Positions 8,293 to 18,400 of a stretch of 64,000 bases of DNA are shown here, piece by piece. The DNA is from Silvibacterium dinghuense (GTDB lineage Bacteria; Acidobacteriota; Terriglobia; Terriglobales; Acidobacteriaceae), in assembly GCF_004123295.1 (NCBI RefSeq), contig NZ_SDMK01000001.1:1-64000 (forward strand), read 5' to 3'. The notes under the pieces were generated by a model. That model had not been told where the DNA came from. It saw nothing but the letters and a program-made list of their open reading frames with translations, and did no database searches. Position numbers and translations under genes: made by a program. Each line of letters starts with the position of its first letter. The first letter of the stretch is position 1.

Positions 8293-10440
8293 ATGGCTTA
8301 TCAGGTTCTAGCGCGCAAATACCGCCCCCAGCGATTCTCTGACGTCGCCGGGCAGGATCACGTCACCCGTACCCTGCTCAATGCCCTGTCGCAGGGACGC
8401 ATTGCCCATGGCTATATTTTCTCGGGTCACCGCGGCATCGGCAAAACCACCATCGCCCGCATCCTGGCCATGGCACTCAACTGCCGCCGCGAAATCGGCT
8501 CGCCGGAGCGCCCGACGCCGGAGCCTTGCTCTACCTGCGAGTCCTGCACCGAGATTCGCCAGGGCAACGCCGTGGACGTGATCGAAATCGACGCCGCCAC
8601 CAATCGCGGCATCGATGAAATCCGCGAGCTGCGCGACGCCGCCCGCTATCGGCCCGCCCGCGACCGCTACAAGATCTACATTCTCGACGAGGCGCACCAG
8701 ATCACCGATGCCGCCTTCAACGCGCTGCTCAAAACCCTCGAGGAGCCGCCCGACCACATCGTCTTCATGATGGCGACAACGCAGCCGGAAGACATCCCAC
8801 AGACCATCCGCTCGCGCTGCCAGCACTTCAGCTTCCACGCCGTCCGCTTCGACGATATTCTCGAGCAGCTCCGTGCCATCTCCGTGCACGAAGAGGTTGG
8901 CGTAGAGGATGCCGCGCTGGCGTTGCTTGCCGAAGCCGGCGACGGCTCCATGCGCGACGCACTCTCCATCATGGACCAGGCCATCGCCTCGGCCCCCGTT
9001 ATCGACGGCCGCCCGCAGCTCGATGCCGCGCAGATTCGCGAGCTGATGGGCTCGGTCCCCAACACCATCTTTGAAGGTTTTCTCGAAGCCATCGCCGAAG
9101 GCCGCACCGCCGCGCTCATCGAAGAGCTGAATCGCCTGCTCAACGCCGGCAACAGCCCTGCGCAGATCGCCCGCCAGTTCGTCCGCTACCTGCGCAACAC
9201 GCTCATGGCTCGCATCGACGGCGAGCAGTCCGAACTGCTGCAGATCTCCGCCGACGAGCGCGCCCGCGCCGCTCGCTCCGCGCTGCTCTTCTCCGAGGAA
9301 GACCTCACCCGCTTCCTGCAGATCACGCTGCGCACCTTCGACGAGCTCAACTATCGGCAGGAACAGCGGTTTCACCTCGAGCTCGGACTCATCAAGCTGG
9401 TGCATCTCACCCGCCTGCTGCCGGTCGAGGAATTCCTCAGCAAACTGCCGCCCGCAGGCTCCACAGCAAGCCTTCCGCGCACCGCGGCCGCCGCGCGGCC
9501 GGCTCCTGCAGCTCCGAGGCCCGCAACTCCGGCACCAGCCCCTGCGCTGCGCCCAACGGCTCCTCAACCGGCGGCGGCACGACCGGAAGAGCCGGCTCGC
9601 CCCGCTTTCTCACCCTTTGAAGCAGACCGCTCGCGGAAAATGACGAGTGACGCCGGCTCCGGACCTTCTATCGAAGCTCCCAGCCAGCCTGTCATCGCAT
9701 CGCAGGTCCGGCCTATCGCGGAACCACCCGCGCGGCCGATTCTCGATGCCCCCCCCGAGCCGGTCATGGCACCTGCGCCGGCACCGGTCAGCAACATCGC
9801 CGCCGTCCTGCCCGATCCGGAGCCCGAACCGCTCACAGCTGCCCCCATCGAAGCCCTGCGCCCCACATTGGAAACGCGTCCGGAGCCGGTCGCCGTGAGC
9901 ACGGTTGCCGCAGCTCCCGAACCTTTCGCCGTTGCGCTTCAGGAGGAAGACGAGCCCGGCCGCGCCCCTGTCGGCAAAGCGGAAGTAGAGTCCCCTCTGA
10001 CCAATGGAGCCCTTGCCCTGGCGCAGGAACCGTCTTCCTCAGTAGACATGGCCCTTATTCAGGACACGGTCTGCTCCGCGCTCGACGCCCAGGGACACAG
10101 CACCGCATCCGTGCTGCTCTCCTCCGGCCAGTGGCGTGAAAAAGGCGACACCATCGAGGTCGAAGTCGGCATCAAGAAGACAATGCTTGGCCTCACCATG
10201 AATGCCGAAGCAGAAAAGATCTGTAAAGCCGCGCTTCGCGCCATCGGCATCAACCACAAGCTGACCTTTATCCACGGCGAGGCGAAGGCGCCCGGCTCCG
10301 GCCCACGCCCCGCATCCACGGCCTCGGCCGCAAGGGGCAGCATCCAGTCCATCGCTCTCGAGAACCCGCTCGTCAAACGGGCGCAGGAACTCTTCAACGC
10401 AGAGGTGCGCAGCGTCCTTGACCTGCGCCCAGGAAAGTAA
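8293..10440 (+). CDS. dnaX: DNA polymerase III subunits gamma/tau
   Basis: This 715-residue protein is the clamp-loader ATPase of the replicative polymerase. The AAA+ core has Walker A GHRGIGKTT (45-53), a zinc-binding cysteine group in the ELSC position (C64 and the CSTCESC cluster), Walker B with DEAHQ, and the sensor-1 region ALLKTLEEPP. The middle (about 395-600) is an Ala/Pro/Glu-rich low-complexity linker, and the C-terminal 110 residues should contact DnaE. I did not find an obvious slippery heptamer for a shorter gamma form. The gene is followed 15 nt later by ybaB, the usual order. Confidence 0.95.
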   Translation: MAYQVLARKYRPQRFSDVAGQDHVTRTLLNALSQGRIAHGYIFSGHRGIGKTTIARILAMALNCRREIGSPERPTPEPCSTCESCTEIRQGNAVDVIEIDAATNRGIDEIRELRDAARYRPARDRYKIYILDEAHQITDAAFNALLKTLEEPPDHIVFMMATTQPEDIPQTIRSRCQHFSFHAVRFDDILEQLRAISVHEEVGVEDAALALLAEAGDGSMRDALSIMDQAIASAPVIDGRPQLDAAQIRELMGSVPNTIFEGFLEAIAEGRTAALIEELNRLLNAGNSPAQIARQFVRYLRNTLMARIDGEQSELLQISADERARAARSALLFSEEDLTRFLQITLRTFDELNYRQEQRFHLELGLIKLVHLTRLLPVEEFLSKLPPAGSTASLPRTAAAARPAPAAPRPATPAPAPALRPTAPQPAAARPEEPARPAFSPFEADRSRKMTSDAGSGPSIEAPSQPVIASQVRPIAEPPARPILDAPPEPVMAPAPAPVSNIAAVLPDPEPEPLTAAPIEALRPTLETRPEPVAVSTVAAAPEPFAVALQEEDEPGRAPVGKAEVESPLTNGALALAQEPSSSVDMALIQDTVCSALDAQGHSTASVLLSSGQWREKGDTIEVEVGIKKTMLGLTMNAEAEKICKAALRAIGINHKLTFIHGEAKAPGSGPRPASTASAARGSIQSIALENPLVKRAQELFNAEVRSVLDLRPGK

Positions 10441-10455
10441 AAGAGGCAAAACGCA

Positions 10456-10779
10456 GTGAACCCCTTCAAGCTCCAGGAAATGCTTGGCCAGGCCAAGGAA
10501 ATGCAGGAACAGATGCAGCAGAAGCTTGCCCAGTCCGTGGTCGAAGGCTCCTCGGGCGGCGGAGCCGTGACTGTCCGCATGAACGGCAAGAAAGAAGTCC
10601 TCAAACTCTCCATCGACCCCTCTGCCGTCGCCGGACTGGGCAGCGCAGCCGATATCGAGATGCTCGAAGACCTCATCACCGCCGCCTTCAACGAGGCCGG
10701 CCGCAAGGCCGAAGAGATTCTCAAATCCAGTATGTCGGGCATGCTCGGCGGTCTCAATCTTCCTCCTGGACTTTTCTGA
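10456..10779 (+). CDS. ybaB: YbaB/EbfC family nucleoid-associated protein
   Basis: A 107-residue DNA-binding protein starting at GTG, downstream of a purine-rich AAGAGGC. It shows the family features: a charged amphipathic first helix (LQEMLGQAKEMQEQMQQKLA), then the beta-strand signature VEGSSGGGAVTVRMNGKKEV, then DLITAAFNEAGRKAEEI. EbfC dimers bind DNA in a tweezer-like way and act at the nucleoid, and the gene is usually transcribed with dnaX. In many bacteria recR comes next; here the next gene is a metallo-beta-lactamase-fold protein, so the dnaX-ybaB-recR set is broken. Confidence 0.93.
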   Translation: MNPFKLQEMLGQAKEMQEQMQQKLAQSVVEGSSGGGAVTVRMNGKKEVLKLSIDPSAVAGLGSAADIEMLEDLITAAFNEAGRKAEEILKSSMSGMLGGLNLPPGLF

Positions 10780-10845
10780 TCGCCACTTCCGCCCGGAAAC
10801 GCATCTATCTGCCCAGAGAGTGTGCGCACGAGAGAGCTGAAGCCG

Positions 10846-11835
10846 ATGACGACACGACGCCACTTCCTCATCCAGACCGCGATTACCACCGGAGGCCTTG
10901 CCTTCGCGGCGTCGCGCGCATGGCCGCAGCAATCCGGAGCAGGCCATCCGCCGGCCAATCCGGCAGCGAACACCGGAGCCGCGGCTGCCGGCCTTATCGC
11001 CACCATGCGTACCAACGCGCGCACCACACCGATTCACAGCACCCGCCTCACTGACACGATCTACCTGCTGCAGGGCGTAGGCGGCAACATGCTCGTGCAC
11101 CTCGGCCCGGATGGCAAGCTGCTCGTGGACTCCGGCATCGCCACCGCCACGCCCCAGCTCAAGGAACAGCTCGCAAAGTTCGATCCGCATCCGCTACGCC
11201 TGCTCGTCAATACGCACTGGCACTTCGACCACACCGACGGCAACGCCGCCATGCACGATGCGGGAGCCTTCATCCTCGCGCATGAGAACACCCGGGTACG
11301 GCTCTCCTCCGCACAGCGCGTAGAGATTCTCAACACGACATTTCCCCCCGCGCCCAACAGTGCTCTTCCCCAGGAGACCTTCGGGGATCGCGAAACGCTC
11401 TACTTCGACAACGAGCCCATCGACCTCGTCCACGCTCCGAATGCCCACACGGACTCGGATATCTTTCTCCACTTCCGTAACAGCAACGTCGTCCAGACCG
11501 GCGACCTCTGGTTCAACGGCATGTACCCGCTCATCGATGCCAATAGCGGCGGCTCCATCAACGGCATGATCCGCGGCGTCGATCAGCTTCTCCAGATCGT
11601 GGACGAGAAGACGAAGATCATCCCCGGTCACGGCGCGCCGGGTGATCAGTCCGCGCTCTCCGCATATCGCGACATGCTCGCCACCGTTGCCAATCGCATT
11701 GAAAAGCTCAAACTCGCCGGCCAGTCGCTCGCGCAGGTCATTGCCCAGCATCCGACTGCCGATCTCGACGCCACCTGGAACAAAGGCATGATGACGCCAG
11801 AAATGTTCGTCACCGTGGTCTACAACACGCTTTAA
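10846..11835 (+). CDS. Tat-exported metallo-beta-lactamase-fold hydrolase
   Basis: A 329-residue protein starting at ATG 10846 (GTG at 10822 gives a longer form). The leader MTTRRHFLIQ plus a hydrophobic stretch is a twin-arginine signal, so the folded, metal-loaded enzyme should be exported. The zinc motif H-x-H-x-D-H is present in NTHWHFDHTDG, a later H in the NAHTDSD strand, and the final H in IIPGHGAPGD. Close relatives are annotated simply as MBL-fold hydrolases, including quinoprotein relay and lactamase-like groups. A MarR regulator starts 28 nt downstream in the same direction, so the two may be co-transcribed. Substrate unknown. Confidence 0.85.
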   Translation: MTTRRHFLIQTAITTGGLAFAASRAWPQQSGAGHPPANPAANTGAAAAGLIATMRTNARTTPIHSTRLTDTIYLLQGVGGNMLVHLGPDGKLLVDSGIATATPQLKEQLAKFDPHPLRLLVNTHWHFDHTDGNAAMHDAGAFILAHENTRVRLSSAQRVEILNTTFPPAPNSALPQETFGDRETLYFDNEPIDLVHAPNAHTDSDIFLHFRNSNVVQTGDLWFNGMYPLIDANSGGSINGMIRGVDQLLQIVDEKTKIIPGHGAPGDQSALSAYRDMLATVANRIEKLKLAGQSLAQVIAQHPTADLDATWNKGMMTPEMFVTVVYNTL

Positions 11836-11863
11836 GCGCACCCGCGCAGAGAAACTGAAAACG

Positions 11864-12346
11864 ATGTCCGACGCAACAGCCAGCAAGAAGGAAGAAGTCA
11901 GCGCGCCGCGCCTCTGGGTGAACCTCGCCCGTGCCTACGGTGCTCTTGCCGCCTTTGTTCAAAGTGCGGTGGAAAAGGAAGGCCTCGGACTTACCGACTT
12001 CATGGTTTTGGAGGTCCTTCTGCACAAGGGGCCCATGACCATCTCGCAGATCGGCTCCCGCGTGCTGCTCGCCGCTCCGTCGATGACTGCCGCCATCGAC
12101 CGGCTCGAGCGCGAAGGCTACGTCGAACGCAGAAACTCCGAAGAAGACCGCCGCATCCGCCGCATCGAACTCACAGGAAAAGGCCGCGGCTTCATCCAGA
12201 AGCTTTTCCGCCGCCACAGCGAAGAGCTCGAAGAGGTCATGAACGTGTTAAGCACCACGGAAAAGACCCGCCTGCGCGCCTCGCTGAAGAAAGTAGGGTT
12301 CAGCGCACAGGCAGCAACGGAACGGATTCGCGCACAGGCAAAGTAA
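11864..12346 (+). CDS. MarR-family transcriptional regulator (MhqR-like by context)
   Basis: A 160-residue winged-helix regulator: dimerisation helices at both ends, the recognition region MTISQIGSRVLLAAPSMTAA and the wing RLEREGYVERRNSEEDRRIR followed by I-x-L-T-x-K-G, all classical MarR features. No cysteine is present, so redox sensing through a Cys switch is unlikely and a ligand or quinone-binding mode is more plausible. It converges with an operon whose two genes match the B. subtilis MhqR regulon (MhqD-like esterase and MhqO-like dioxygenase). It is therefore the prime candidate to repress that operon. Confidence 0.85.
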   Translation: MSDATASKKEEVSAPRLWVNLARAYGALAAFVQSAVEKEGLGLTDFMVLEVLLHKGPMTISQIGSRVLLAAPSMTAAIDRLEREGYVERRNSEEDRRIRRIELTGKGRGFIQKLFRRHSEELEEVMNVLSTTEKTRLRASLKKVGFSAQAATERIRAQAK

Positions 12347-12350
12347 CGGG

Positions 12351-12402
12351 CATCCCACGTCTCGCATGTGAGACGTTGACAACAAACTACACCCTATCCC
12401 TG
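12351..12402. repeat. Degenerate hairpin (copy 2) with TAGGG tract
   Basis: Just behind the marR stop is a 7-bp hairpin (arms ACGTCTC 12357-12363 and GAGACGT 12370-12376, 6-nt loop), a decayed member of the hairpin family seen at 7546. A TAGGG-type tract follows (12387-12402, reading GGGATAGGGTGTAG on the minus strand). Its TAG is the stop codon of the convergent esterase gene. Confidence 0.65.
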
Positions 12403-13040
12403 TACCCTGCCTCCAGAAACTCCTGCGCCAAACCAATCTCGGCAGCCGACACCGTGTGCGAACGCCCAGGAAAACGCTGCGCCGTGACCGCCGCGCCCAT
12501 CTCACTGAGCACCGCGGCCGACTCTTCCACCCGGCTCCACGGCACATGCGGGTCGGGATCGCCGCTCAGCAGCAGAGCAGGCGTCCCGGCAAGCGATCCC
12601 GCATGACGCAGATCACTGCCCGGCTCGCCGATCAGGCCTCCAGTGAAGGCGATCAGTCCCGCATACCGCGCCGGATGGCTGGCGACAAACTCTGTCGCCA
12701 GGCACGCACCCTGCGAAAAGCCCGCAATCACAATCCGGTCCTCGCCGATGCCGCCGCGCTTCACTTCCTCGACGATAGCTGCCAATTTCTCCAGAGCGGA
12801 GGAAAGCCACGGCTCATTCTGCGCCCGCGGGGCAAGAAACGAATAGGGATACCAGGTGTGATTCGCTGCCTGCGGCGCAATCATCGCCAGCGACGCTTTT
12901 CCTATCGCCGCCCCCAGTCCCAGAATATCTTCGGCGCTCGCGCCCCTGCCATGCAGCAGAATCAGCGCGCCCTTCGCCGAAGCGAGCCGCGCGCCGGCGG
13001 TCAACACCGGCGCGCCTCCATGCCATGTCTGCGTGCTCAC
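12387..13040 (-). CDS. Phospholipase/carboxylesterase family hydrolase (MhqD-like)
   Basis: A 217-residue alpha/beta hydrolase of the carboxylesterase type: oxyanion region LLHGRGASAED, nucleophile S109 in GFSQG, acid D163 (GDPDPHVP) and H195 (GRSHTVS). The GTG start at 13040 is well supported by a consensus AAGGAGGT 6 nt upstream, and it overlaps the stop of the preceding dioxygenase gene (GTGA), so the pair is translationally coupled. The same pairing of an esterase with a ring-cleavage dioxygenase occurs in the quinone-responsive MhqR regulon of Bacillus. The stop codon is supplied by a TAGGG repeat. Confidence 0.88.
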   Translation of the reverse strand: MSTQTWHGGAPVLTAGARLASAKGALILLHGRGASAEDILGLGAAIGKASLAMIAPQAANHTWYPYSFLAPRAQNEPWLSSALEKLAAIVEEVKRGGIGEDRIVIAGFSQGACLATEFVASHPARYAGLIAFTGGLIGEPGSDLRHAGSLAGTPALLLSGDPDPHVPWSRVEESAAVLSEMGAAVTAQRFPGRSHTVSAAEIGLAQEFLEAGYRDRV

Positions 13041-13990
13041 GCCCGCACCTCCTTCGCTGTTCCGAGCTTGATTGCCGGCAGCCGCTGCTCGATCTCCTCG
13101 CGATGCTTCTCCAGCCACTCCGGCAGCTTCAACGTCTGCCCCAGCGTCTCCACCGGCTCATCCGACAGGAAGCCCGGCGGGTCCGTCGCCAGCTCGAAGA
13201 GCACACCACCCGGCTCGCGGAAATAGATCGAGTGGAAGTACGTGCGGTCGAGCACCGGCGTCACGTTGTAGTCCCGGGCTAACTCGCCGCGCCATACCAG
13301 CTCATCCTCGTCATCGCGCGTCCGAAAGGCGATGTGGTGCACCGTCCCTGCACCCATGTGTCCATAGTTCGCATTCGGATCACGCTTCAGATCGATATGC
13401 CGTCCCAGCGCATGGCCTGGCGCAGTAAACCGCACCCGGTCGCCCTCTGTTGCCGCCTTCGCAAATCCCATTTGCTCCAGCAGACGGCTCGTGGCTTCCA
13501 GGTTCCGCTCCAGCAGAGTCACGCCGAAGAAGCCGCGCAGCGCATGCTCTGCCGGAACATCCGCGTCGCGTGAGGCTCTCGCTTCCGGCGCTTCGGGGTC
13601 CTCCACGATCTCGATCCTCATGCCATCCGGATCGGGAAAGACCAGCACGCCGCTGCCGAAGCGCGTCTCTTCCTCAAAGAACTGCCCCTTCGTGGCAAGC
13701 CGCTCCCTCCAGTAGCTCAGCGAACCCACCGGCACAGAGAAAGCAGTATGCGAGACTTCGCCCGCTCCGGCCTGTCCGCGAGCCGCTCTCGGCCACGGGA
13801 AAAACGTCAGGATGGTCCCCGGCGTGCCCGTATCGTCTCCGAAATAAAAGTGATACGTCCCCGGATCATCGAAGTTTACGGTGCGCTTCACCAGACGCAG
13901 ACCCAGCACCTCGCGGTAGAAATCCAGATTCTGCTGCGGTTGAGAAGCAATAGCTGTTACGTGGTGCAGACCTGCAATTGGTTTCGGCAT
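13037..13990 (-). CDS. VOC-superfamily ring-cleaving dioxygenase (MhqO-like)
   Basis: A 317-residue two-domain vicinal-oxygen-chelate protein. Metal ligands can be placed in GLHHVTAI (residue 8/9), in VHHIAFRT in the second half, and in GVLFELATDPPG. Relatives include MhqO and LinE-type hydroquinone dioxygenases, which open hydroquinone rings with Fe(II) and oxygen. ATG at 13990 follows GAAGGAGTGAGTT. It heads a two-gene operon with the esterase. A perfect palindrome 26 nt upstream of the start is a candidate regulator site. The family is certain; the hydroquinone substrate is inferred from gene pairing and the neighbouring MarR. Confidence 0.87.
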   Translation of the reverse strand: MPKPIAGLHHVTAIASQPQQNLDFYREVLGLRLVKRTVNFDDPGTYHFYFGDDTGTPGTILTFFPWPRAARGQAGAGEVSHTAFSVPVGSLSYWRERLATKGQFFEEETRFGSGVLVFPDPDGMRIEIVEDPEAPEARASRDADVPAEHALRGFFGVTLLERNLEATSRLLEQMGFAKAATEGDRVRFTAPGHALGRHIDLKRDPNANYGHMGAGTVHHIAFRTRDDEDELVWRGELARDYNVTPVLDRTYFHSIYFREPGGVLFELATDPPGFLSDEPVETLGQTLKLPEWLEKHREEIEQRLPAIKLGTAKEVRA

Positions 13991-14015
13991 AACTCACTCC
14001 TTCGCTATCAATTGA

Positions 14016-14027
14016 TTCGATATCGAA
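14016..14027. promoter_or_regulatory. Candidate MarR operator, palindrome TTCGATATCGAA
   Basis: A perfect 12-bp palindrome 26 nt upstream of the mhqO-like start. MarR dimers bind palindromes of about this size over promoters, and a MarR gene lies at the other end of the operon. The assignment is by position only. Confidence 0.45.
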
Positions 14028-14105
14028 CAAAAAGATTCATGCCCCCAAGGAACCCACTTCTATCTCACTGACTCCAAACCATATCGATACTCACGCAAAA
14101 AGAGA

Positions 14106-14132
14106 ATGGCCGCGAGAAGAACCCGCGGCCAT
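14106..14132 (-). terminator. Intrinsic terminator of the RND efflux operon
   Basis: A perfect 9-bp G+C-rich stem (ATGGCCGCG 14106-14114, CGCGGCCAT 14124-14132). On the minus strand it is followed by TTCTCTTTTTGCG. It lies 24 nt past the stop of the outer-membrane factor gene, the last gene of the operon. Confidence 0.85.
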
Positions 14133-14155
14133 CATTCTTAGGAGGATACAAGCAC

Positions 14156-15445
14156 CTACGGCGCAACCTCTGTCGCCGTAACATAGCTCAGCTGGTGGAT
14201 CGCCAGCCACGTCTGCGCATAGGCCGTCAGCGCATTCAGCTGTGTCGCACGGTTATCCTGCAGCGCATTCAGATAATCCAGCAGCCCGATACCGCCATGC
14301 TCATACGCAAACTGCGCGATATCGAGCACATCCTTGGCCAGATCGGTGTAATGCCCGTTGTAGCGGTCCGAGAGCACCTTCGCAGCCACATATCCCGCCC
14401 ACGCCTGGTCCACATCCGAGTACACCTGTGCACGCGCCGCATCCACGGCAAAACGGCTGGCCTGCGCCTGATATTTGCTGGTTTCCTTATTGCCCTGGTT
14501 GCGATCGAAGATGCGCAGCGGGATGCTGATGTTGAAACCGACCGAGCTGTCCGTGCCCGCACGATCGTATTCGCCCTCGAGCGTTGGATCTGTCGTGCCG
14601 TTCGCATAGGCCAGCTTCACATTGGCGTCCGCCACGCGCACCGCATCCATCGCCGCCTTGTAGTCCGGCCGAGCCTGCAGCGCCCGCTGCTCCAGCTCTT
14701 CCATCGTCAGATTGAAGGCAGGAGGAATGATGTCGCCCGCCACATCGAAGTTATCGCTGACCTTCTGGTAGCCCATCAGCGTCTGCAATTGATAGCTGCT
14801 CTGCTTGACATTCATCTCGGCATTCGTCTCATCCGATTCGAACTGCGCCAACTGCAGCTCCAGCCGCTCATAGTCAAGCTTTCCGATATCGCCGGCCTTG
14901 TAGCGTGTCTCATTGATATCGAGCTCGTGCTGGTAGTCCTTCAGGTTGTCCTGCGCCAGCTTCAAAGAAGCCTTGGCCAGCACCAGGTTGGTGAAGGCCT
15001 GCTTCACGGCGAGGATCGTCTGCTGCTCCTGCAGAGCATACTGGTCTCGGGTCTGGTCGGTCGTCGAGCGCGCGCTATCCAACCGCCACCGGCGCTTCTG
15101 CCCACGCTCGAACAAGCGCGATACCTGCGCACTATACGTATACGGGTTCGACGAATTGGCATCCAACGTCACATCCTGACCCGCGATGGCGAATGTCGGA
15201 TTCTGCCGCACGCCGGCCTGAATCTCCTGCGCCTTCACCGAGAGCAGATTCTGCTCTGCCGACAACAGGTTGGGGTTCTTCGACTTCGCAACATCCACGA
15301 CCTGCTGCATGGTCATAGGCGTCACAGGCGATGCTGCGGCTGACTGCGCTATCGCCAACCCTGATGTCAGCAGAGCCATGCCGGCTACCGCGGTAAGTCT
15401 CTGCGCCGTCTTCCCTGCGCGACGATTTGTCCTGCGTTCCTGCAT
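14156..15445 (-). CDS. czcC: TolC-family outer-membrane factor (CzcC-like)
   Basis: The outer-membrane channel of the tripartite efflux system. About 429 residues with a signal peptide (VAGMALLTSGLAIAQSA) and two OEP repeats rich in coiled-coil and beta segments; typical stretches are VVDVAKSKNPNLLSAEQNLL and YEHGGIGLLDYLNALQ near the end. I prefer the ATG at 15445 because GAGG lies 6 nt before it; the ATG at 15451 has no spacing from that site. The start falls within 10 nt of the stop of the pump gene, so it is read from the same transcript. A terminator follows. Confidence 0.9.
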   Translation of the reverse strand: MQERRTNRRAGKTAQRLTAVAGMALLTSGLAIAQSAAASPVTPMTMQQVVDVAKSKNPNLLSAEQNLLSVKAQEIQAGVRQNPTFAIAGQDVTLDANSSNPYTYSAQVSRLFERGQKRRWRLDSARSTTDQTRDQYALQEQQTILAVKQAFTNLVLAKASLKLAQDNLKDYQHELDINETRYKAGDIGKLDYERLELQLAQFESDETNAEMNVKQSSYQLQTLMGYQKVSDNFDVAGDIIPPAFNLTMEELEQRALQARPDYKAAMDAVRVADANVKLAYANGTTDPTLEGEYDRAGTDSSVGFNISIPLRIFDRNQGNKETSKYQAQASRFAVDAARAQVYSDVDQAWAGYVAAKVLSDRYNGHYTDLAKDVLDIAQFAYEHGGIGLLDYLNALQDNRATQLNALTAYAQTWLAIHQLSYVTATEVAP

Positions 15446-15453
15446 TCCCATCC

Positions 15454-18400
15454 TCAGTTCTCGAACTCCGTTTCCGGATTCGGCAGCACGTCGCCGTCGC
15501 GCGCAATCCACACGTACAGCGTTGGCAGCAGGAAGACGTTGATCGCCAGCGCCGCAATCAGGCCGCCCACAATCACAATGGCAAAAGGCCTCTGTGAATC
15601 GGAACCGATACCGTGCGACATGGCGGCAGGCAGCAGGCCCAGGGTGGCCACCAGCATCGTCATCATGATGGGACGAAGCCGCAGCACCGCGCCTTCCACG
15701 GCCGATTCTTCAATACTCCGTCCGCGCACGCGCAGCTGGTTGATGTATTCGAGCATGATCACACCCGTCTGCACCGAGACACCGAAGAGCGCGAGGAAGC
15801 CAACGCCGGACGAGACACTGAAGTTCGTATGCGTGAGCAACAGCGCCAGCATGCCGCCAAGCGGAGCCATGGCCACGTTGCCCATGATGAGCAGCGCCCA
15901 TTTGCCCGACTTGAACATCGTGTACAGAATGATGAAGATCAACAGGATCGTGATCGGCAGCACCAGCATCAGCCGCTTCGACGAGCGCTTCTGGCTCTCG
16001 TATTCACCCGCCCAGTCGTACTTGTAGCCCAGCGGCAGCTTCACCTGCTTGTTGACCTTGTCGATCGCCTCTTCCACCGTGCTGCCCAGGTCGCGGCCGC
16101 GCACACTATACTTGATGGCCACATACCGCTGGCCTTCTTCGCGATAGATCTCCTCCGCGCCATCCTCTGTTTTCACGTTGGTCAGCTGCGCCAGAGAAAC
16201 CCGTTCTCCCGAAGGCGAAAGGAGCCGGATATTATTGATGGCCTCACGCGTATCGCGATACTTTGGCTGATAGCGAACGACGAGATCATAGCGAGCCTCG
16301 CCACGCAGCACCTGGCTCACTGCGTTGCCGCCCACCGCGGTCTGAATCGCATCCTGCACATCGGCCACATTGATGCCGAAACGCGCCGCAGCCTCACGAT
16401 TCACGGTGTAGTTCAGGTTCGGCTGTCCAATCACGCGGAAGAGGCCGAGGTCGGCCACACCGCGCACCTGGCTCATCACGCTCACCACCTGATCGCCCAG
16501 CGCTTCGAGCGTCTTCAGGTCATCGCCGTAGATTTTCACTGCCAGCTCGCCCTTTACGCCCGAGACCGCTTCTTCCACGTTGTCCGAAATCGGCTGCGAG
16601 AAGTTCCAGATCACACCCGGCATCTTCTCGAGCTCGCGGTCCATCGCGCCGATCAACTCTTCCTTATTTTGGTGGAAGACCGGGCGCCACTGATCCTTCG
16701 GCTTCAGGTCGACGAAGTATTCGGTGTTAAAGAAGCCGGTCGTATCCGTACCATCATCCGGTCGCCCAACCTGGCTCACCACCTGCGTCACTTCCGGAAA
16801 CGCCGCCAGGACGATACGGGCCTTGTCTACAACCTGCACGCCTTCGCTCGGACCCGTGCTGGGAGCCAGCGTGCCGCGTACCCAGATCGCGCCTTCATCG
16901 AGGTGCGGAAGGAATTCCGATCCGATCACGCCGCTGAAGGCCAGGAAGGCCGTCACGCACAGCGCCACCACAGCGGTACCCACCGTCACATAGCGATGTT
17001 CCACCGCCCACGTCGCCGACGCCCGGTAACGCTTCGTCAGCCACGTCATCACCGGGTTGTGCCATTCCTTGGCGCCCTTGGTAAACAGGATGCTCGAAAG
17101 CACCGGCGCCAGGATCATCGAGAACAGCAGCGCGCCGAGCAGCGCGAAGGCCACCGTCCACGCCATCGGACGGAAGAGCCGTCCCTCGACGGCCTGCAAC
17201 GTGAAGATCGGAAGATACGCAGTGATGATGATGCCGATGGCATAGAACACCGGCCTCTGCACTTCATGCGCGGCCTCGCGGATCTGCTCGAGCACCGTCG
17301 TCGGGTGATCCTTGGTGCGATGTCCCAGATGGCGCACGATGTTCTCCACCATCACCACCGCACCGTCCACCACCATGCCGAAATCCAGCGCTCCGAGCGA
17401 CAACAGGTTCGCCGGAATGTGCCGCAGGTCCAGGCAGATGGATGCGAACAGCAGCGCAAACGGGATAGTAATCGAGACAATCAGCGCGCCGCGCACGTTA
17501 CCGAGGAAGAGAAACAGGATCACCACAACGAGGACAATGCCCTCAGTCAGGTTGTGGAGCACGGTGTGCGTCGTGTAATGCAGCAGGTCGCTGCGATCCA
17601 GAAACGGCACCACCTTCACACCCTTGGGCAGAATGCGATGATTCAACTCATCGACCTTGGCATGAATCCCATCGAGCACATGGTCGGAGTCGTCGCCCTT
17701 CTGCAGCAACGCGATGCCTTCCACGGTGTCGTTGTTGTCGACGATGGTTCCATCCGGGCGGTGCGTCGACTTGCCGATCTGCCCCAGGCGGATCTTCGGT
17801 CCCTGCACCACGGTGGCGATATCGCGCACCCGCAGCGCCGTGCCCGACTGCGTCTTAAGAACGGTGTTTTCGATGTCCTCAACGCTGCGAACCAGGCCCA
17901 CTTCGCGCACGTTGACCTGCTGCTGCCCCTGCTCGATGAACTCGCCGCCGGAGTTGATATTGTTCGCAGCCAGCTGCTGTTCTACCTGGCTGATGCTCAG
18001 CCCATACGAAATCAACTTGTCCGGATCGACCTGCACCTGGTACTCGCGGGTCATGCCGCCGAAGCTCGAGACATCGACCACGCCCGGCACGGACTTGAAC
18101 TGCTTCTCCAGCGTCCAGTCTTCGATCGACTTCAACTCCATGTTGTCGTACATGGGGTTGGTGCTGGTCACCGTGTACCAGAAGATCTGACCAACCGGGC
18201 TCCAGTCGGTGCCCATCTGCGGTTGCAGACCTGCGGGCAGATTCACCTGGCTCAGGCGCTCAAGAACCTTCTCGCGATTCCAGTCATTCACTGAATCGTC
18301 ATCGAAGATCATCATCACGTCGGAAAGGCCGGCCAGCGAGAACGAACGCAGATGGCTCATGTGCGGGATACCCGCCATCTGAATTTCGATCGGAATGCTT

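Noticed and set aside
9470-9990. Low-complexity Ala/Pro-rich segment suggesting a separate gene or frameshift in dnaX
   Set aside because: It is in frame throughout and is the usual unstructured linker between the ATPase core and the C-terminal domain.
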